Shown here piece by piece: positions 34,855 through 44,239 of a stretch of DNA of 64,000 nucleotides. The stretch is taken from the NCBI GenBank assembly GCA_965153355.1, contig OZ231127.1, forward strand, positions 10,230,001-10,294,000, given 5' to 3'. The notes beneath the pieces are model-generated. The model was not told where the DNA came from. It saw only the letters and a list, made by a program, of their open reading frames with translations, and did no database searches. Source of the DNA: Flaccisagitta enflata. Its lineage: Eukaryota > Chaetognatha > Sagittoidea > Aphragmophora. The first letter of the stretch is position 1. Every line of letters starts with the position of its first letter. The position numbers were made by a program, and so were the translations under genes.

Positions 34855-36055
34855 GATGATTCGCGACCCTGCCTCAAAGATTACAGAAGGTCCAAGTAAA
34901 GGCGTCTACATACGAGGACTCTTTATTGAAGGTGCCAGATGGGACTTCAAAGAACACAAGGTGGGTATCATATTTATACTATCAAGTTATGCATTTTCAT
35001 CCCTATTTTACATATATCTAAGTTAGCTAAGCTAACAGAGAAACCAAAGATCTTTCATGGTACGCAACTTTTTTCAAAGTTATATGACTTTTTTTTTTAA
35101 CCGCTCTTTTTTTCATTTCCTTCAGTTAACTGAATCTCATCCGAAGGAACTGTTTACGGACATGCCCGTCATTTATCTCATTCCGGTGGCGGATCGCGTG
35201 GCTAAAAAGACGGGACATTACAACTGTCCTGTCTACAAAACGCTGACCAGAGCAGGTTAGAAAACTTTTGAAATTGATTTTCGCTGATTAAAATGTTTAT
35301 GGAACGTCCGGTCCAAGCATCTTCCTTTCTTCCACTTCGTTTCTTTCGCTCGTTCTTCCTTTCAGTCTTCCATCTTTTCTTTCTTCCTTTCTTCGCAATT
35401 TTTCTTCCACATTTTATTCTATCTTCTAATCATTCTTCCACTCTTCCTTTTCTCGCTGTCTTCCTTTCTTTCACTCAAGATTCCTTTCTTTCACTTCATC
35501 GTTTCATATTCTATAGTATTCTATCACGTTTTATTCCATCCTTCCACCATTCCACTTTCTTTTCCTTCCTTCTCTCTCCCCGCCTTCCCTCTTTTCAATT
35601 CCTGCCTGTCCCACCTTCCATTCCTCCATTTCCATTCACCCATCCTAAGGGGGCGTTTCTAGTCAAAGACGATCGCGTTTTGAAAGGGCCACTCGGTCGC
35701 TCGCTACGTTCGTTCGCTCGCACCGCTAACTTCGCTCACTCGCTCCGCAGCGCTCCGCTTCGCTGCGCTCGCTCCGTTCATGGGCTTGCTCACTCACTTC
35801 GCTCACTCCCTTGTGGGACAGTTGAAATTCTTGAATATGTGTTCACACTGTTATCGCGTTTCACGGGAACAAACGCGTTTTTTGCCCTCACTAGAAACAC
35901 GCCCTTACTCTATATTTCCCTACGTGACCTTAGGTACATTATCGACGACGGGTCATTCGACGAATTTCGTGACGAATATCGAAATACCGACAGAAAGGGA
36001 TCAGAGCATTTGGATCAAGCAGGGCGTGGCTCTCCTCTGCGCCCTCAATTACTGA
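14112..36055 (+). CDS. DNAH1: Axonemal dynein heavy chain, DNAH1-like, C-terminal part
   Basis: Fourteen exons join in frame: 14112-14256, 16431-16583, 23265-23402, 24444-24617, 25961-26140, 26744-26920, 27383-27514, 28803-28972, 32125-32302, 32637-32745, 32862-32926, 34856-34960, 35126-35255 and 35934-36055 (TGA at 36053). All have AG/GT borders. Together they give about 658 residues, the last sixth of a heavy chain: [100 protein letters not shown] and [11 protein letters not shown] near the end. This covers the late AAA+ region and C-terminal domain of an inner-arm dynein motor for cilia or flagella. The final [10 protein letters not shown] and the RAEAMM and [14 protein letters not shown] stretches fit DNAH1 better than DNAH3/7/12, judged from memory. 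No upstream exon was found between 1500 and 14111, so the rest lies elsewhere or is absent. Introns carry a LINE, HPR copies, a MITE and CT microsatellites next to several acceptors. Confidence 0.93.
14572..14859 (+). mobile_element. HPR element, GATGCG subtype
   Basis: TTTTTAG, hairpin with P = AGATGCGTTC from 14577, TCTATAAGAGGGTCTG, the subtype middle, distant AGACGCATCT at 14829-14838, second hairpin GCCC-AGTC-GGGC at 14841-14852, then TCGTTGT. It lies in the first dynein intron of the window. Confidence 0.8.
17587..17764. repeat. (GA)n(CA)n microsatellite before LINE 2
   Basis: Two GA-to-CA blocks, ending only about 10 bp before the ATG of the LINE ORF1. Confidence 0.95.
17775..19270 (+). 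pseudogene. LINE ORF1 (nonsense plus frameshift)
   Basis: It starts at ATG 17775 with [19 protein letters not shown], an N-terminus that I recognise from ORF1 proteins of many invertebrate LINEs. Lys-rich and Asp-rich segments follow ([14 protein letters not shown]). An in-frame TGA at 18432 breaks the frame, which resumes through an Ala/Ser/Pro-rich linker to 19001. Near 18990 a frameshift is needed to enter the last part, [19 protein letters not shown] to [15 protein letters not shown], which resembles the nucleic-acid-binding C-terminus of such ORF1 proteins. It overlaps ORF2 by about 85 bp. Its likely role was RNA binding and particle formation for retrotransposition. Confidence 0.75.
19185..22126 (+). 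pseudogene. LINE ORF2: AP endonuclease and reverse transcriptase, frameshifted
   Basis: The N-terminal half is an AP-type endonuclease: [22 protein letters not shown] (19809-19823) and SDHLPI (20045-20062). The RT has SNYRGITI and [10 protein letters not shown], then the frame breaks at about 21180 and resumes one base over at [33 protein letters not shown] and catalytic YADD (21524-21535), ending with TAGless TGA at 22124-22126. Compared with LINE 1, where HALFSLK-like residues sit between the ST and TVN motifs, about 20 nt are missing at the break, so a small deletion probably caused it. Confidence 0.85.
22285..22495. repeat. (GA)n(CA)n microsatellite after LINE 2
   Basis: About 75 bp of GA, then CA with GCACATACACAGAAACAC interruptions. 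Confidence 0.95.
23009..23258. repeat. (CTTT)n and (CT)n tracts before dynein exon 3
   Basis: CTTT repeats at about 23009-23060 and CT repeats at about 23207-23256. The latter merge with GTTTTCAG to form the polypyrimidine tract of the acceptor at 23263-23264. Confidence 0.9.
23579..24087. mobile_element. Fold-back MITE with CAGT termini
   Basis: The left end CAGTCAGTCCCAATTCCG is matched by CGGAATTGGGACTGACTG at the right. The arms (about 100 bp, containing CGAAATATGCCCA and its complement) enclose non-coding DNA. TA precedes the left end (23577-23578); the right flank is TC. CAGT termini with a TA target resemble pogo/Tigger-type mariner elements; that class is inferred. Confidence 0.7.
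24203..24348 (+). mobile_element. HPR element, TCGCG subtype
   Basis: TTTTTAGTGGCGGACACACGACT from 24203, then CTACACCTTGCTGTGTCGG, distant GTCCGCGACT at 24312-24321 and GCCG-TGTATC-CGGC. The local stem has mutated while the distant P' is intact. Confidence 0.75.
26656..26738. repeat. (CT)n(CA)n tract at dynein acceptor
   Basis: CT then CA repeats end six bases before the CAG acceptor at 26741-26743. Confidence 0.9.
27065..27190. repeat. Degenerate CCCTAA (telomere-like) array with conserved flank
   Basis: CCCTAAC, CCCCTA and CCTTACCCCTAAG units in a dynein intron. The upstream flank (CGAAAATCCCGCCAGAGC) resembles flanks of the arrays at 51694 and 55385. Confidence 0.7.
27960..28680. repeat. 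~150-bp minisatellite in dynein intron
   Basis: Four to five units carry CAACCTACCACCCAACCAGC, AAAAGTGAAAAACTTGCATA, CCAATTTGGTTGAAA and GGTATGGAGTCTCTAAATG. The array ends about 120 bp before the acceptor at 28801-28802. Confidence 0.85.
29459..29642. repeat. (TTC)n array
   Basis: Trinucleotide array with TCA interruptions. The poly-Ser, poly-Leu, poly-Lys and poly-Glu frames over it are artefacts. Confidence 0.97.
29667..29970 (+). mobile_element. HPR element, GATGCG subtype, decayed right end
   Basis: TTTTTAGATGCATTCGTCAGGAACGCATC, CATAAGAGGGTCTGTCTG and ACACGCAGAGACATGG. The second hairpin is GCCTG-CT-CAGGC followed by TTTTT, yet another self-complementary stem at this position. Confidence 0.65.
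30061..30922. repeat. TTC arrays and a CCAGGCCTCAAATCAGCC repeat
   Basis: TTC-rich DNA at about 30071-30150 and a pure (TTC)n at about 30748-30922. Between them, about 30240-30560 is a degenerate tandem repeat of CCAGGCCTCAAATCAGCC, all within the dynein intron 28973-32124. Confidence 0.8.
31170..31322. repeat. Short inverted repeat
   Basis: GGGAAGACGCCGTTTTG near 31177 is matched by AACGGCGTCTTCCCG near 31307. It may be the ends of a small fold-back element. Confidence 0.5.
33067..33215 (-). mobile_element. HPR element, TCGCG subtype
   Basis: Plus strand AACAAGGCCGGATACGCTGC through GGGCAGGAGCAGTAACGCG to CAAGGTGTAGAGTCGCG and TGTCCGCGAATGAAAA. The right-end stem has decayed. It lies in the dynein intron before exon 34856-34960. 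Confidence 0.7.
34105..34520. mobile_element. TIR element, uninterrupted copy of the 3875-4905 family
   Basis: It starts CACGCTTCTCTTTTTATAAG and ends AAAAATGAAAAGCGTG. Long subterminal inverted repeats contain CATGCTGAGCCTCAGATTTG. TA follows on the right; the left TA is not conserved. It provides the empty site for the insertion at 3987-4604. Confidence 0.8.
34764..34852. repeat. (CT)n forming a dynein polypyrimidine tract
   Basis: About 44 CT dinucleotides run straight into CGTAG, the acceptor of exon 34856-34960. Confidence 0.95.
35651..35904. mobile_element. Short TIR element rich in CGCTCGCT
   Basis: Ends GGGCGTTTCTAGT and ACTAGAAACACGCCC are inverted. The inside has CACTCGGTCGCTCGCTACG, TTGAATATGTGTTCAC and CACGGGAACAAACGC, which recur at about 46930-47140. 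It ends 29 bp before the last dynein exon. Confidence 0.65.
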
Positions 36056-36195
36056 GTCAAAACGCATTCCCTTCAAGACTTCTTCATCTTCGAGATTGTA
36101 CATAAATACCGTTCATTTAGCATTAGTGCACCTACTCTGCTCATCATGCAAATCATGCATTTCCCACTAGTCAATGCCATCAACGAAAGAACTTA

Positions 36196-36391
36196 TTTTT
36201 AGTCGCGTGCTACGCGACTCTACAACCCGCTTCGTCGGTCCGTCCGTCCGTCGGTCCGTCGGTCACACTTTACTTTTTTTGGGGTTTTGCGGTTTTTGGC
36301 TTCACTGCTCCTGCCCAAATGATCTGGTGACCTCAATTACAGCCCCTGCCCACCCGCACGCGACTGGGGTAGCCGTGTATCCGGCCTTATT
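36196..36391 (+). mobile_element. HPR element, GTGC variant of TCGCG subtype
   Basis: P = AGTCGCGTGC (36201-36210) in the left hairpin. The distant complement is GCACGCGACT (36356-36365). The second hairpin GCCG-TGTATC-CGGC is at 36372-36385, then CTTATTTT. It lies 140 bp after the dynein stop. Confidence 0.85.
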
Positions 36392-36860
36392 TTTTAATGA
36401 ATGTACAAAGATATTGAATATTGAATCGATGTAGATGAAAAAAAAAAGGTGTTACTATCTTGGACGCTGAAATCTTTTCATCTGAAAATCAAAATCAATT
36501 TTGAAAAGATGCTTGTCCAAAACAAAGCTGCGACCACCAGATTCGTCCTATTCTAAAAAAATTATCAAATTTTTCTTTCAAACATGATCATGATCTATCT
36601 GGGGTCTGGGGGCATAACTTGAATAGTTATTGCCTATTTTCAGATGAAAAGATTTCTTTTTTCAAGATTGTAGAATCGGCTTGCAAATGCTGTCAAACGG
36701 TTGAGAACGTAGGCAAGCGGTTTGCCATTATTTTGTATACACAAGGTTGCGGAGGTTTGCACGATTTTCATGTTCCTTGCTCCGCTTTCGCTTTTATTTT
36801 GTTATTCTGATTCGCGTTGCTACTTTGGTATCTTTTTGTTGGAATTGGTAATGTTTGCAA

Positions 36861-37427
36861 TACAAGGTGTTTCACATCAAATGATATATAAGAAAACGAT
36901 GTCATGCTGCTTCTGAAAATGACAAAAAAATTCTGAAAAAAAATTCAAAGAGCTTTTAAGCTCCGATTTTTTATGTTAAATTTTCGTTAACTCATGTCAA
37001 GTAGTTTGGCCACAATAAAGATTTGAAGTGAAATAAAAATTTACAGCCAATGTATTTTTTATCTAGAATGTTTTTCTTAAAATTGTTCTCATTTCTAAAC
37101 GGTTTGACCTAGAGATCTCAGATTGGTCTCAAATCAAAGATTTTCAAATTTTCTTTCATTTGAGTCCAATCTGGCGTAGCTCTAACCGTTTAGGAATGAG
37201 AGTGATTTTAAGAAAAATTTCCATAATAGAAAAACCCTTGATTAAAAATACTCATTTTTTTTCAAATTTTTATTGAGGCCAAACTACTTGACCTAGACCA
37301 ATGAAATTTTCACATGAAAAATTGGGGCTTAAGAGCTTTTTGAATCTTTTTTCAGAATTGTTTCATCATATTTAAAAGCAGAATGACATTGTTTACTTAT
37401 ATATCATTTGATGTGAAACACCCTGTA
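36861..37427. mobile_element. 567-bp fold-back element
   Basis: The left end TACAAGGTGTTTCACATCAA matches the right end inverted at 29 of 30 positions. The arms run almost to the centre near 37145 (CTAAACGGTTTGACCTAGAG against CTCTAACCGTTTAG). The centre resembles that of the element at 52319-52720. No coding content. Confidence 0.8.
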
Positions 37428-37859
37428 AGCCTCCAATTCAGAAAAGCTACCGGCACGGGAACTGCAAAATAGTAGCGGAATCGTCACAAGCGGCACAGGA
37501 GAATGTATGGCTTCTGCGTCCTTGCATAGATCTGGGACGACTGTTAGGCCGAGTAGAGGATGTTTCTTCAACGTGACAAAATGAAAGCTGATAGAGATAA
37601 CTCATGAGATCGTAGTTGAGTCTTTATCTTACCATCCCCGCGGTTTGGGAGTGGGCCCCCTCATCTCGGTTAGACCGCAACTCTGATTTTCGTGCGTTTT
37701 CTCTGGCATGTCTTTTTTTTTTTAATCAATCTACAGCATTTGCATGCAATCTTGGTCATATGGCAACCAATATCCCACAATTCATAGGCTCGGACAGTTA
37801 GTACTGTCTGAACTCATTTATTTCATCCGAACATTGAAAAGAAAAGAGAAAGAGAGAGC

Positions 37860-38035
37860 AAAAAAGAAAAAGAGACATAATTTAAAATACCTTCTCATTT
37901 GACAACGCAGAAAAAGAGACATAATCAAAAATACCTTCTCATTTGACAACGCAGAAAAAGAGACATAGTTGAAAATACCTTCTCATTTGACAACGCAGAA
38001 AAGGAGACAGAATTGAAAATACCTTCTCATTTGAC
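37860..38035. repeat. ~46-bp tandem repeat, four copies
   Basis: Units of AAAAAGAGACATAAT and AAAATACCTTCTCATTTGAC in intergenic DNA. Confidence 0.85.
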
Positions 38036-39147
38036 AACTACTTCCCGTGCGGAAACTGATTAGAAACGTGATTCAGGAAGCGGAAATTCTGTTGCGATGT
38101 AAACATGAATTGAAAATGTTAAGATTGTTTTGATGCTTGATAACGATGCCGAAAGTTCATCATAAGTTAGGAAGATAGGCGTCCGGAAATCCGTCGTTAG
38201 GTCTTCCATATCGTTATCTCTTTCGACGTTATAGCTAAACTAACAAACGTTCGAAAATGCTAACAAATTCTTGTACGATGGCTGATATAGCACTTCAATT
38301 GTGACTTCTGGCACGATAAAGATTATCCACGAGGGGCAAGGGGCCACATGATGTGGCTGATACGTTTTTTTTATTGCAAGAGACGTGATCAATCATTATT
38401 GATTGATTGTTCAATATTGTAACAATTGTTTATTTCAATTTTTTTTTCTGTGTACACTCAGTATATTTATCCAAATCGAAACGTAACAAAAAGATAAAAA
38501 TTTACCACCTAATTTTTTAATTTAGCAGTTAAACCAGCACCAATGCCAGTACAATGTAATATAATGCTTTTATTATTTCAATCTCCGACGCCTCACGAAT
38601 TGCAACTGTAATTTTCCGTTGACAAGTCATGTTGTGGTATTGTTTTGCTTTGACAGCTTCATGGTAACGAAAAGGGTATAAGTTTAAAAGTGAAGTCGCG
38701 TTTCTGTTTTCCAATATCACCAGCTTTCCTCACGCTTACGCACAATCTTCTGTCATCTTATTTAAAAAAAAAGCTACTATCTGCTTTTCCTCTCTGTCGC
38801 CGATGACCTGGCTTCAATATTTTCTTCTCTGTCGCTAAAATCTTGCCTGCTTTTGCTGATCTTTTTATTTTTGGTCTCTTAACCCAAGAAATGCGACTTT
38901 TTATATAACTCGAGCAGACGATTAACCGGCATGCAAGTATTTATGAATAATTACATAATGAATATGGAATGAAAAGAAATCAAAGACGAGATCTTGTCTT
39001 GTTTATTGTACCTGTCTATGGAAATGAGTCAAAAGCCAGCTAACTAGATTCATAAGCGTTTATACATTTATCGTTTGTGCATTTATTAAAAGATTTTCCG
39101 AGGTGCGAATATCTCTTTTCGTCCATTCTTTCTCTCATTCTTTTTTT

Positions 39148-39177
<30 letters not shown>

Positions 39178-39179
<2 letters not shown>

Positions 39180-39296
39180 TTTTTAGGTGCAACAAAGCAC
39201 CTCTATAACTGGCCGTGTCCGTTGGTCGGTTGGTTGGGTAAGGCATTCGCTCGATGATCCACACGTCGCACCTTATTGGCCTACTTGGCCTTGTTT
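39178..39296 (+). mobile_element. HPR element, GGTGC subtype
   Basis: Left hairpin GGTGC-AACAAA-GCACC, CTCTATAACTGGCCGTGTCC, GTTGG tract, ATCCACACG, distant GCACCT (39268-39273), second hairpin GGCC-TACTT-GGCC, CTTGTTTTT. Only about 119 bp. (CTTT)n precedes it. Confidence 0.8.
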
Positions 39297-39436
39297 TTCT
39301 CTCTTTTTTCATTTTTTCTTATTTTTTGTTTTATTTTTTTCTTTCTTTCCTTTTTCCCCTTTGTCTCTTTTCCATTCTGTCTGTCTGTCTGTCTCTTTAT
39401 CTATATTTGCATTTCATTCTCACTCACTCCCTCACG

Positions 39437-39437
<1 letters not shown>

Positions 39438-39534
<97 letters not shown>

Positions 39535-39535
39535 C
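39438..39535. repeat. (CA)n(TA)n microsatellite
   Basis: About 75 bp of CA followed by TA repeats. An HPR-like hairpin fragment (TTTTTAGTAGCGGACTCGC) follows at about 39577. Confidence 0.95.
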
Positions 39536-39734
39536 TGCGGTGGAGACAAGCTTACTGCTTGCGATTTATTCTCAAATTTTTAGTAGCGGACTCGCTATTC
39601 TATAAGAAGCTTAGTCTGTGCGTCGTCCGTAATACGCAGGTCTTAGGGTGAAGGAACTCGCCATTCCTACCTAAGGGAGAGAAAGAAAGAGATAGTATAG
39701 CCCTATGTGTGTAGACTCTACACTGTAAAAGAGT

Positions 39735-40266
39735 TACAGTAGATTTCGTCTAGACTTGGGATAACGGGGGCAAGCATTGAGGAAAGACAAATGAAGTAAG
39801 GGGGGTGATACTTAGAATATAGACTAATAAAAGGATGATAGCTGGTTGCCATGGAAACACATTTCCATGTATTCACGCAAAAATATCAACATTTTGAGAA
39901 TTTTTTTTAGGGAACATTGGTTAAAATCAAATTTGCAACAACTTTCCCACAGTATGTTCTGTAAGAATGTCGCCCGTTTGGCCATTGCTAGGGGCGTCAC
40001 ACATAGTTGTTACCTCCAGCGCCAAACTAGCGATATTCTTACAGAACGTGAAATTGTTGCAAATTTGATTTAAGTATTCTGAAAAATTCTCAAAATGTTG
40101 ATATTTTTGCGAGAATACATGGAAATGTGTTTCCATGGCAACCAGCTATCATGGGTAATAAAGCATCCTTTTGTTAGTTTATATTCTAAATATCACTCCC
40201 CTAGCTTCATTTGTCTTTCCATAATGCTTGCCCCCGTTATCTCAAGTCTAGATGGAATCTACTGTA
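39735..40266. mobile_element. 532-bp fold-back element
   Basis: Ends TACAGTAGATT and AATCTACTGTA. The arms of about 230 bp include GATAACGGGGGCAAGCATT and CTGGTTGCCATGGAAACAC with their complements. The unique centre lies near 39970-40010. No coding content. Confidence 0.85.
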
Positions 40267-40593
40267 TACAACCAGGGCTGATTTTAGAATGTGGTCGGGC
40301 ATTCATGTTTTGCTGTATGTGAGCCCGGGGCTCTCTTAAATTAGGCTAGATATCTTACTGAATCTCTATTGCTAATTCAAAAATCTGTAAATTCAATAAT
40401 TTCTTAGTAAAAACGCCCCGGCATCACCCCTTCCGTAAGAATATTGTAACCACGCGTCATCTGACAAGCCGCACATCATTCCAAGTTGCGTTCCTTTGCC
40501 CATTGAGGTAATGACGACCTGATCCTCAGATCGTTTCAGAAAGACAGAATTATATAAATGTTCAGATGAAGAGTTAATATCTAAGAGAGTGGA

Positions 40594-40785
40594 TTTTGAG
40601 TCGCGTGCTAGGCGACTCTACACCCCGCTATGTCGGTTCGTCTGCTGGTTGGTCGGTCCTATTTTTACTTTTTTGGCGTCTTTAACATGTATGAGCCTTC
40701 TGCTCCTGCCCAAATGCTCTAGTGACGTTCACCAGCGCTATTCCTGCTCACCCGCGCGCGGCCTTCTTGTATATCGTGATTCACC
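40594..40785 (+). mobile_element. HPR element, decayed right end
   Basis: GAGTCGCGTGCTAGGCGACT, CTACACCCCGCTATGTCGG, TGCTCCTGCCCAAATG and CACCCGCGCGCGGCC. The second hairpin is lost. Confidence 0.6.
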
Positions 40786-40984
40786 AACATAAAATCCACT
40801 AGCTCGAGTCAGCGAAGCGTCTATTCATTGTGGTAAAAAGTTTAAAAAAAGTGACGATTTTAACAGATTTATTTTTTGGATGACAAAATCCGTCTTATTA
40901 TTTAATCAATAGGAAAAAATTGTCTTTTTTTCGCTCAAGCTAGATCTTTTCGTTCGGTGGTGCAATATGCAAATTAGGGTTTTA

Positions 40985-41130
40985 TGATGTCCTTGAGCGG
41001 GCTCGCTGTTTTTCTGTCGGGTCAGGGAGGCCCGGCAGGCTCTGCCAAAAAAAATAGCTGAAATCAGGCCTGTGTCCAACCCTGCCCACCCGTCCGCGAC
41101 TATAATGTAACCCTGCGTGACTTATTTCTC
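40985..41130 (+). mobile_element. HPR element, degenerate
   Basis: Only the right part is clear: CCCTGCCCACCC, GTCCGCGACT at 41092-41101 and GTAACCCTGCGTGACTTATTT. Confidence 0.5.
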
Positions 41131-41571
41131 TTCCTCTTTGCCTTTTCTCCCTGACTTCAAAAGAGAAAACCAAATTCTATTCCATTACTACCGGGCTTGA
41201 ACCGGACTGCCCTCGATCCAAATGCACCGAAGAAAGAGAAGAGGTTTGGTAAGACTAAGAGATGCAAATTTGGCCGTATTTGGTGGAGATTTGCGATGAA
41301 TCGATGATTAGTTTGAGCTATCTCCTTTTGATCGATATCCGAAGCAGGCTGGATCTAAATCTGTGACCCCTATTTTACGAATTGTGTCGAACAAGTACTA
41401 ATTAAAGCAAGTTCCACGGCACGCCCCTGTCAATCACCTCTCGCAACTGAAGACTGGTTAGTTAAGCGCAAAAGAAAGCTGATCAAATTAACTAAAAAAA
41501 ATTTTCCAACTTGTGTTATTGAAGACTGGTTTAAGTAAGTTTAGCAAAGTCCAAAATTGATTAACTTAAAA

Positions 41572-41738
41572 AACAAGGCCGGATACACGGCCACCAGTTG
41601 CGGACGGGTGGGCAGGAGCGGAAATGCGCGTTTTCACACTTTTTGACTCGTGCTCACCGACCGACCGACCGACCAACCGACCGACGGACGGACGGACGGA
41701 CAAAGCCTCTTATAGAGTTGCGTGTCCGCAACTAAAAA
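41572..41738 (-). mobile_element. HPR element, complete TTGCG copy
   Basis: Nearly identical in plan and sequence to the copy at 8031-8205, but P is AGTTGCGGAC in the hairpin (41716-41733) and the distant site is also TTGCG type (41596-41605 reads AGTTGCGGAC on plus), a perfect 10-bp complement. The second hairpin is GGCCG-TGTATC-CGGCC. It carries a CCGACCGACGGACGG tract. Confidence 0.85.
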
Positions 41739-41861
41739 ACAATTTTTTTTTCAACTTGTATCAGACCCTAAATCTGGAGCAGAAATAAATAAGGCCAAGT
41801 GGTCCAAAAGGTGTGCCCCATTTCGATATAAGATTATAAAGAGATAAAGAAATTGAGGGAA

Positions 41862-41985
41862 CAAGGTCTAGTGGGCTAATTTATGCGATGCGTGGATCAT
41901 TGAACAAATGCGTTACCTGATCAACCAACCAACCAACCAACCGATGGACAAAGCCTCTTATTGATGTGCACTGACGCACATAAAA
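41862..41985 (-). mobile_element. HPR element, GTGC subtype, diverged
   Basis: Minus strand: TTTTTATGTGCGTCAGTGCACAT, CAATAAGAGGCTTTGTCC, GTTGG tract, AACGCATTTGTTC and ATCCACGCATCGC, ending CTTGTTC. Right-end pairing is weak. Confidence 0.55.
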
Positions 41986-42264
41986 ACCTCAAGATTGGGT
42001 CAAGGAGTTTTCTACCTGCAGGCTGCAGAAACACCTCGTAGAGATACGAGGACGTGCATCTAAAATCCTTGCGCCTTCACTGTTGTCTAATAGGTGAGGT
42101 AACCGAAGCCATCTCGGGGCACACCGGCGCGGCAACCACCGTCGCAAAGGTAAAGAGAAAGGGAGGGAGATATGCAAGTGGGAGCTGGGTCTCTAGGAGA
42201 TCATCCTTACTCAACCGAGGATCGATGGATGTTGTTGAGGGGTATATTCGTTCATTCATTCTCA

Positions 42265-42266
<2 letters not shown>

Positions 42267-42346
<80 letters not shown>
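42267..42346. repeat. (CT)n microsatellite
   Basis: About 80 bp of CT followed by a T-run, in intergenic DNA. Confidence 0.95.
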
Positions 42347-42354
<8 letters not shown>

Positions 42355-43319
42355 TTTTTTCAATTTTCCTTTACTTTTATATATTCGAAAGTTTTCAATG
42401 AAGCAGGCCGCTCCTGAGGGGGAAATTTAGGAAAGGTCTCTCTCTTCCTCTTCATCTTTTCCTTGAAATCTTCATGATCTATCCTCGGCCAATATTTGAG
42501 CATTACTGCGCTGTTCGGACGATCCCTCTCTGTGACTGCTGCTGTCCCCCACAAGTCATCATCCCTAGCCGCTGTGTTAAATAAAAACTTTTTTAGAAGA
42601 CTTAAAACTTTAATAATATCATTTGGAACATCATCGCCTCTAGATCACATTTTTTTAGTCTTCCAATCTCTTCATCTATTGACACGTTGTAAGCTTTTTT
42701 TTTCTCTGTTTCTTTCTGATTGATCTTCAAAGTTCTCTCTTTTCATTGGGATCGTAAGCAAAAAAGCATGACTTTTTTTTTCTGTTCAATCCCTGGGCAA
42801 CCAAAATTGGCATAAAAAGGCATATAAAAACGAAAGGAGAACCGTCTCTGCTTTTCATTGAAAGTTTTCATCTTCAACTTCATCCTTCTTTCAATTCACA
42901 GAAGGTTGCCATTCAACTTTTCCACCTGATGTTGCCTACCGTTTCGCTAATGTAATTTCTGAGTGGCATTCACGCGACTTAACAACTAGTCGTTCAGTCC
43001 GTCAGTCTAAGAAATTTGTCGATTACAGGCGGGTTGTGCATCGTAGCTTCTCTTGTAGCCTTCTGCATCACCGCCCCGGCCCTGCCCGCAACACACACTC
43101 CGTCAACCCACAATCACAACCGCAGCATCGCTAATGCACGTTTTCACATTAAACTCGAACGTGATGAAGCCACGAACGGACCGATTAATGGACGGGCAGA
43201 CGAAAAAAAGCCTCTTGTGGAATTACGAGACAGCAACAATAATACAGGGTCTACGTGTAGGAGACGGCCCCATTAAGTTTATACCTTTCCAACCATAGTT
43301 AAATCACCAATTTCAGCAG

Positions 43320-43665
43320 GGTTGAACAATTGGGTTGGAATTGGGTTTAAGGGGTAGGGTTGGGTTAAGGGGTAGGGATGGGTTTATGGGTAAGGTTGGA
43401 TTTAGGGGTAGGGTTGGGTTTAGGGGTAGGGTTGGGTTTAGGGGAAGGGTTGGGTTTAAGGTGTAGGGTTGGGTTAAGGGGTAGGTTTGAGATTAGGGGT
43501 AGGGTTGGGCTTAAGGGTAGGGTAGAGTTTAGAGCTAGGGTTGATATTAGGGGTAGGGTTGAGTTTAGGGGTAGGGTTGGGTTTAGGGGTAGGGTTGGGT
43601 CTAGGGGTTGGGTTTAGGGGTAGGGTTTGGTTCAGGGGTAGGGTTGGGTTCAGGGGTAGGGATGT
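43320..43665. repeat. TAGGGGTAGGGTTGGGTT array (telomere-like)
   Basis: About 340 bp of degenerate GGGTTTAGGGGTAGGGTTG units. The frames over it (Gly/Val/Leu/Arg repeats) are artefacts. Confidence 0.9.
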
Positions 43666-44239
43666 CACTGAAAATTCATTGCAACAGTGGCATCGCATGA
43701 AAAAATGCGAAAATGAGCATTTACGTAAGTGCGGCCGTCTCCTACACCTTTGCCGAATACAGAGTGAGACTTGCCAACCGAAAGATGGACCGATCGATCG
43801 ATTCGTATACAAGAAAAAGGTTACTCAGGTTGTGGTATCAGCTATCAGAGTATTACATTACATCAACGAGATTGCCATTATTGATTGGGCTTAGTCGGTT
43901 CATTATTTCGGGTCAGCGATTTCTAAGGAGTTGGTCACTGCAGTAGCCACCGGGAGTGAAGATCTGCACGGGTTTGATTCCTGCTTGAATTATTGGCTAA
44001 AATCAGGTTTTGCAAAGGTCTCATAAAAATCTCTAGGTTTCATAAAAATCTCTAGGTCTCATAAAAATCTCTAGGTCTCATAAAAATCTCTATAGGTTTA
44101 TACAAGTGTATCAATCAGGTTTGTACAATCAACCCCAGAGCAACACTGCAAAAAATCTTACATGATGTCGACTTTTTACATCCCATCAATTAGTTCTAAC
44201 CCACTGAGAAACATTTACTTTACACAGACGGGCCACTAT

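Noticed and set aside
41572-41738. HPR elements as tRNA-derived SINEs
   Set aside because: An A-run follows one end, but no convincing A and B box promoter or tRNA-like fold was seen. The class is left open.
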